NCBI RefSeq assembly: GCF_002980555.1
Contig: NZ_PVBT01000009.1
Location: 62,001 to 126,000 of the forward strand
DNA: 64,000 bases
From: Phyllobacterium myrsinacearum
GTDB lineage: Bacteria; Pseudomonadota; Alphaproteobacteria; Rhizobiales; Rhizobiaceae
Direction of reading: 5' to 3'
Shown: piece by piece, positions 60,560 through 64,000 of the stretch
Layout of the letters: each line of letters begins with the position of its first letter
How positions within the stretch are numbered: position 1 is the stretch's first letter
Program-made: the position numbers and the translations under genes
Notes under the pieces: model-generated
The model's database searches: none
Seen by the model: only the letters and a program-made list of their open reading frames with translations
Told to the model about the DNA's origin: nothing

Positions 60560-61498
60560 TCAGGAAGCGGGCACACCGGCGGCAGAATCCCTGCGTAACT
60601 CCTTCAGCGCAGCAAACATCCACTGCCCGACTTCTGCCGACCCGGTTTTATCCTGTCGCACCGTCACATTCGTGCGGCCCGCAGAGCGATAGATCTGATT
60701 GCCCTTGCGTGCGAGTTCGTCCGACAGGATCAATCCGCCCACAGCGGGAGTGGACAACGCGAGCCCTCGGATCAGAGGGTTTTGGACGACCGGCCTGCCT
60801 AGGTCGATGTCTTCGGCTTCGTTGATGAAACCATCCGGATCGGCCTTGAGCCATGGTACGCCACCCATGCCGCCATGGGTGCAGTAAAAGAATTTCTCCC
60901 TGTAGATCGTGTTTTCTCGATGTGCCTTGGTGCCGTAATTTCCAAAGCTGTTACGGGAATTGCATCGCGGATCACGGCGAGCGTGGAAACAAAATCGAAC
61001 ATTGCGTGGAATAAAACTCGGCGTAATGAGCATGGCTCTGTCGACAGCATCAAACAAGAAGAGTCCGTGTACGGGAATATTCTTGTCCTGCAGCAGGTCG
61101 CAAACCTTGGCCACCGCCGCTCCGCCGCGACTATAGCCGGCCAGAAAAATCCGCTTGGGCTTTCCGGTTTTCTGGCTGTAAAGCTTATGCACATGCTCAA
61201 AGGCAGCAAAGGCCAGATTGGCTGTCCCGATGCCGTCGATGCTGGGGCCCCGCCGGTAGAATTTGGCTGGCGTATCCCATTCCCGACTCATTCGATTGAC
61301 AAAGCTATTCTGGAACTCCAGTTGGTACTGACGGTCATTGAACACGCCTGTACCATCCACGCCGGCAAAAATGTCGGTCGCAGCATAGCTCGCCGCAATC
61401 TCAGCCTGCCGTTGCCGCTCACCCTCAAGTCTGGCAATTTGACCACTGACATAATTACCCATGCTGGCGGGAAACGGACTTTGCATATTGAACCTCAT
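60560..61498 (-). CDS. DUF2235/Tle1-like lipase, candidate T6SS effector
   Basis: 312 residues. It carries the DUF2235 style start of the fold (FAGVDGTGVFND), the nucleophile elbow AGYSRGGAAVAKVCD (Ser123) and FLFDAVDRA with the acid Asp; a candidate His lies in CTHGGMGGVPW (His208). DUF2235/Tle1 proteins are phospholipases or esterases, several delivered by T6SS. No signal peptide is seen, consistent with a delivered protein. Its ATG overlaps the stop of the upstream gene (ATGA), tying it to the LysM unit. Shorter than canonical Tle1 because the large C-terminal extension is missing. Confidence 0.78.
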   Translation of the reverse strand: MRFNMQSPFPASMGNYVSGQIARLEGERQRQAEIAASYAATDIFAGVDGTGVFNDRQYQLEFQNSFVNRMSREWDTPAKFYRRGPSIDGIGTANLAFAAFEHVHKLYSQKTGKPKRIFLAGYSRGGAAVAKVCDLLQDKNIPVHGLFLFDAVDRAMLITPSFIPRNVRFCFHARRDPRCNSRNSFGNYGTKAHRENTIYREKFFYCTHGGMGGVPWLKADPDGFINEAEDIDLGRPVVQNPLIRGLALSTPAVGGLILSDELARKGNQIYRSAGRTNVTVRQDKTGSAEVGQWMFAALKELRRDSAAGVPAS

Positions 61499-62313
61499 CG
61501 GTTGGTGGACGTCGACAATCCCATCTTTGAAAAACTGTCCGCGAGCCTTGCATCGACTTGCGTATAGGCATTGAGCACAAGATTGAGTTTCTTCGCGATC
61601 AGTGGGACCCGGGCCGCCAGATCACGCATGCGAGACGGATTGGAAAAGATGATTTCCGCATAGGTGTTGAAATCGTTCTCGGATGTGGTTGCGCCATAGG
61701 CCGACAGAAAACCGGTCTCTACGGGTGGGTCCGCAGCGTGACCGCTTGCAACCTGGTTCATCGCACTGGTCTGAAACGTCCAGTCAGCGGGTTCCTGTGC
61801 AATGAAAGCAGCCTGAAGCGCGGAATTGCGCCACCAGATAAACGAGCTCGTTTCGTGGTGAACGCCAAGTTCTGCCGCCAACTCACGCGTCTCGGCTGAG
61901 GTATTGCGCGGCGCAGCGACGAATATCCAATCCTGGCCATAGGTACCCCCAACCTCGGCGCCGTCGATTGTGATCTTTCCGGCAATGAAGATCGCCTTGA
62001 TAATCCTGCCAAGGCATCCTTCCGGATAGGCATTGAAGGCCCTGGCGATTCCTTTTAGCGATGCCGCCACCATATCGCGATCGACCGGATCGAACACAAC
62101 ACCCTCTACCGCAGCATCGGCCTCAATATAGGGCGGCGCGAAGAAGCTTTTGGGATTGCCAAAGCCAATGATGAGCCCTTGCCGCCGGCCAAGTGCATCC
62201 GCCACACCCTCAAGATCACCGGCATCGTCTCCGGCCGGGCGCGTGATCAGATAGGCGCCGGCGCCAGCCAGCGCTACCGCCATGCCAAGGAGAACACGGC
62301 GGGAAATCCTCAA
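61495..62313 (-). CDS. Exported protein with HHExSS motif, possible zinc hydrolase
   Basis: 272 residues starting at TTG (62313) inside a 4-bp overlap with the LysM gene; an ATG ten codons later is an alternative. The N-terminus ISRRVLLGMAVALAGAGAYL looks like a Tat-type signal or anchor (twin Arg). Internal features: GGTYGQDWIFVAAPRNTSAE, ELGVHHETSSFIWWRN (H152-H153-E154) and SENDFNTYAEIIFSNPSRMR. The HHExSS plus downstream acidic motif resembles small predicted metallohydrolases lacking the full HExxH; the assignment is tentative. Its operon place between a LysM protein and a lipase suggests an envelope-related role. Confidence 0.6.
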   Translation of the reverse strand: MRISRRVLLGMAVALAGAGAYLITRPAGDDAGDLEGVADALGRRQGLIIGFGNPKSFFAPPYIEADAAVEGVVFDPVDRDMVAASLKGIARAFNAYPEGCLGRIIKAIFIAGKITIDGAEVGGTYGQDWIFVAAPRNTSAETRELAAELGVHHETSSFIWWRNSALQAAFIAQEPADWTFQTSAMNQVASGHAADPPVETGFLSAYGATTSENDFNTYAEIIFSNPSRMRDLAARVPLIAKKLNLVLNAYTQVDARLADSFSKMGLSTSTNR

Positions 62314-63440
62314 TGCGCCAGCTCGAATGAATTGCGCATGACGAAACTAGCGGGCACAGCGGCGCGCGGAAGCACGGTTGCAGCGCGTGAAAACGCCGCC
62401 AGGCCGCGGGAGAACAGTGCGGCGGCAGCGGCAAAAGAAGCTGGATCATCAGCCACACCAGCACCGGCAGTGAAGAAATCCTCCACTACCGTGGCAACGA
62501 CAATCACGCCGGCGGTCGCTATCAAACCAACACCAATGGCTTTTCCCCAATCCCTGCCGGAGCCTGGTTGAGCCTGGGGCACTGTCGAAGGGACTGGCAA
62601 CATGCGCGGAGAAGGCCCGCTTGTGGGGGGCTGCCGCTTCGGCGTAACCAGGACGACAAATTTTATGTCGACGGCGGTATAAAGGAAATTGTTGATGCGG
62701 CCATTTAGTTTGGGCAGCCTCAGTTCGAAACGGAGTTTCGGTATGGGGCTGAGACTGCTCATTTCAACGCCAACGGCAGTCGCTGTTGTCGGCATGCCGG
62801 GAGACGTGCTCTGGCTCACCAGCATCGACCTTATCGTACACTCATTCTTTTTTGGGTCGAAGATGAAACGGTTATCACTGACAAGCTCTCCGAACGCATG
62901 ATGCATCGCCGATGTGGCTTTGACCTCGGTTTTCTGATCGCTCATGCTGTGAGTGAGGGTCGCACTGCTGCTTGCCATCAGCAAAACGTCACCGGTAAGC
63001 TGCACTTCAATCGTTGCAGCCGGCGTCTCAACGGTTTGCTGTTCCTTCAGCGTGTATTTGAGTGCCGCCGGTAATTTGACGCTTTTCAGTGCGCCCTTCA
63101 AGTCTCCTTGCTGCCCCGATGCGTGCGTGGTTTGTGTTCTAGGCTGCGAGCTGCGCCTCGACGGAACCGGCAATGAGGCGGTTTCCTGACGCGGATGAGC
63201 CGCTCCGCTCTTCGCGCTGCCCCTTGGAGCAATTTTCTGGCTTGGCAGAACCGGAATAAGGATCGTACGGCCGGCATGGATCAAATCCGGATCAGGAATA
63301 TCATGACCCGTGCTGCGTACCACTTCGCGGCGATTGTTGTAGCGCCAGATTCGCGGCCATTGCCCGCCACTCCCCAGTTGGTCCTGAGCAATAGACCAGA
63401 GCGTATCGCCCGACTTGATCACATACCGAGCACCAAGCAT
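62310..63440 (-). CDS. LysM-domain protein with C-terminal hydrophobic helices
   Basis: 376 residues; GGAGG lies 5 bp before the start. An N-terminal LysM domain (residues ~4-65: RYVIKSGDTLWSIAQDQLG, GGQWPRIWRYNN, LIHAGRTILIPV) binds peptidoglycan or chitin-type glycans. A Ser/Arg/Pro-rich linker leads to a ~150-residue central domain of unknown family (LKYTLKEQQTVETPAATIEV ... LRFELRLPKLNGRINNFLYT). The C-terminus has hydrophobic segments (AIGVGLIATAGVIVVATVV; SFAAAAALFSRGLAAF). No signal peptide is visible, unusual for a wall-binding protein unless it is delivered. It heads the coupled unit with the HHExSS protein and lipase. Confidence 0.75.
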   Translation of the reverse strand: MLGARYVIKSGDTLWSIAQDQLGSGGQWPRIWRYNNRREVVRSTGHDIPDPDLIHAGRTILIPVLPSQKIAPRGSAKSGAAHPRQETASLPVPSRRSSQPRTQTTHASGQQGDLKGALKSVKLPAALKYTLKEQQTVETPAATIEVQLTGDVLLMASSSATLTHSMSDQKTEVKATSAMHHAFGELVSDNRFIFDPKKNECTIRSMLVSQSTSPGMPTTATAVGVEMSSLSPIPKLRFELRLPKLNGRINNFLYTAVDIKFVVLVTPKRQPPTSGPSPRMLPVPSTVPQAQPGSGRDWGKAIGVGLIATAGVIVVATVVEDFFTAGAGVADDPASFAAAAALFSRGLAAFSRAATVLPRAAVPASFVMRNSFELAH

Positions 63441-63481
63441 GGTACCTCCTCTGCCCCTGGAATGTTAAAATCCCCGCCACC

Positions 63482-63512
63482 CAAAACATGTGAATGAAAT
63501 CACCATGTTTTG
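63482..63512. promoter_or_regulatory. Inverted repeat upstream of the LysM-lipase unit
   Basis: CAAAACATG (63482-63490) and CATGTTTTG (63504-63512) are perfect 9-bp arms separated by 13 bp (arm centres 22 bp apart), about 42 bp before the LysM start. The spacing suits a dimeric regulator occupying two major-groove faces; a terminator for the upstream gene is the alternative. Confidence 0.55.
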
Positions 63513-63700
63513 ACTACAATCCTGTGACACGGCCGCAACAAGGGGCCGCATCGCCATCATTTGACGCCAAAGGACTGGCCGTAACCTGGAAATGGCAAAC
63601 TCCATTGGCAAAACCTGAGATATTGCTGCCGGTGACAAACGGTGAAAGACAGGCGGATCATTGTGACAATCCCAGCCAAGATGACCCGATTGAATTTCTG

Positions 63701-64000
63701 TCAAGATACGTCAAGCATTTCCGGCCGACGATAGCGTGTCCCAAGATTGCGTAGTGACTGTATGGCATCACGTATGTTCTGCTCGGTGAGCGTCGAGAGA
63801 AACCAGCCATCCGCCACTAGGTCTTTGCCGAAAAACTTGCGGTGCAGCTCATTCAGCCGTTTATCCACCTCGCCGCCAAGCGGCTCTATCTCGACTTTGG
63901 CGTAGGCATAGACTTTCCGTGGGCCTGAATTGGGCGCAAGATCTTTCCGGTAGCCGCGCGGATATTCCGGAGAACCAGGCTCCGCATTGATCGCGGTCCT
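63701..64000 (-). CDS. C-terminal part of an unidentified protein (runs off the window)
   Basis: Open from the right edge to a TGA at 63701-63703; 99 residues are visible. Text includes EYPRGYRKDLAPNSGPRKVY, YAKVEIEPLGGEVDKRLNEL, HRKFFGKDLVADGWFLSTLT and AIQSLRNLGTRYRRPEMLDV. The LHRKF...DGWF portion weakly recalls the tail of GIY-YIG-type nucleases, but without the N-terminus I do not assign a function. Lies 260 bp upstream of the LysM gene on the same strand. Confidence 0.7.
   Translation of the reverse strand, partial: RTAINAEPGSPEYPRGYRKDLAPNSGPRKVYAYAKVEIEPLGGEVDKRLNELHRKFFGKDLVADGWFLSTLTEQNIRDAIQSLRNLGTRYRRPEMLDVS

Noticed and set aside
1-64000. CRISPR arrays, rRNA or tRNA genes, origin of replication
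   Set aside because: No regularly spaced short repeats outside the protein-coding autotransporter repeats, and no sequence I could recognise as rRNA, tRNA or an origin.

Overview
The window reads as a chromosome or large-replicon segment of an alphaproteobacterium, most likely Hyphomicrobiales (Rhizobium/Ochrobactrum/Phyllobacterium-like). I infer this from the moderately high GC, the protein style, and a type VI secretion (T6SS) locus laid out like the rhizobial imp cluster, with an impC/impD sheath pair and a TagF-PP2C fusion. Genus cannot be fixed from sequence alone.

Region 1 (1-13.5 kb) is accessory metabolism: a perhydrolase-type alpha/beta hydrolase (partial), a Kef-type antiporter, two decayed esterases, a secreted alpha/beta hydrolase, a quinone-oxidoreductase-like enzyme, a Rid protein, a pirin, a TetR-controlled hydrolase/SDR pair, and a LysR/SDR divergent pair. 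Together they suggest handling of quinones and other electrophiles or esters. Decay is visible: an IS21 remnant, a truncated IS6-type transposase, frameshifted esterases, and long stretches with no convincing gene.

Region 2 (13.5-27 kb, minus strand) is the T6SS tip and effector arm. In transcription order it runs clpV, hcp, an OmpA-like protein, vgrG, a DUF2169 adaptor, a DUF4150 PAAR-like tip, a 1562-residue Rhs protein whose last 124 residues carry a deaminase-fold HxE...PCxxC active site, and a small AT-rich gene that is probably its immunity gene.

Region 3 (27-54.3 kb) is the structural and regulatory T6SS core. tssA-tssB-tssC-impD-tagJ-tssE-tssF-tssG run on the plus strand. pppA-ppkA run on the minus strand with an upstream DUF1036 protein. 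There are two FHA proteins, a two-domain peptidoglycan hydrolase, and a caspase-like/peptidoglycan-binding protein. tssJ-tssK-tssL-tssM-tagF follow on the plus strand. All 13 core T6SS components are present, plus the complete threonine-phosphorylation switch. The PP2C half of TagF looks catalytically dead, whereas the stand-alone PppA is intact.

Region 4 (54.3-64 kb, minus strand) holds a 1897-residue repeat-rich autotransporter, a small two-helix membrane protein, and a translationally coupled three-gene unit. That unit encodes a LysM protein, a predicted exported HHExSS protein and a DUF2235/Tle1-like lipase. It has an inverted repeat upstream and looks like a candidate effector or envelope-attack module beside the T6SS. 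The window ends inside an unidentified minus-strand gene.
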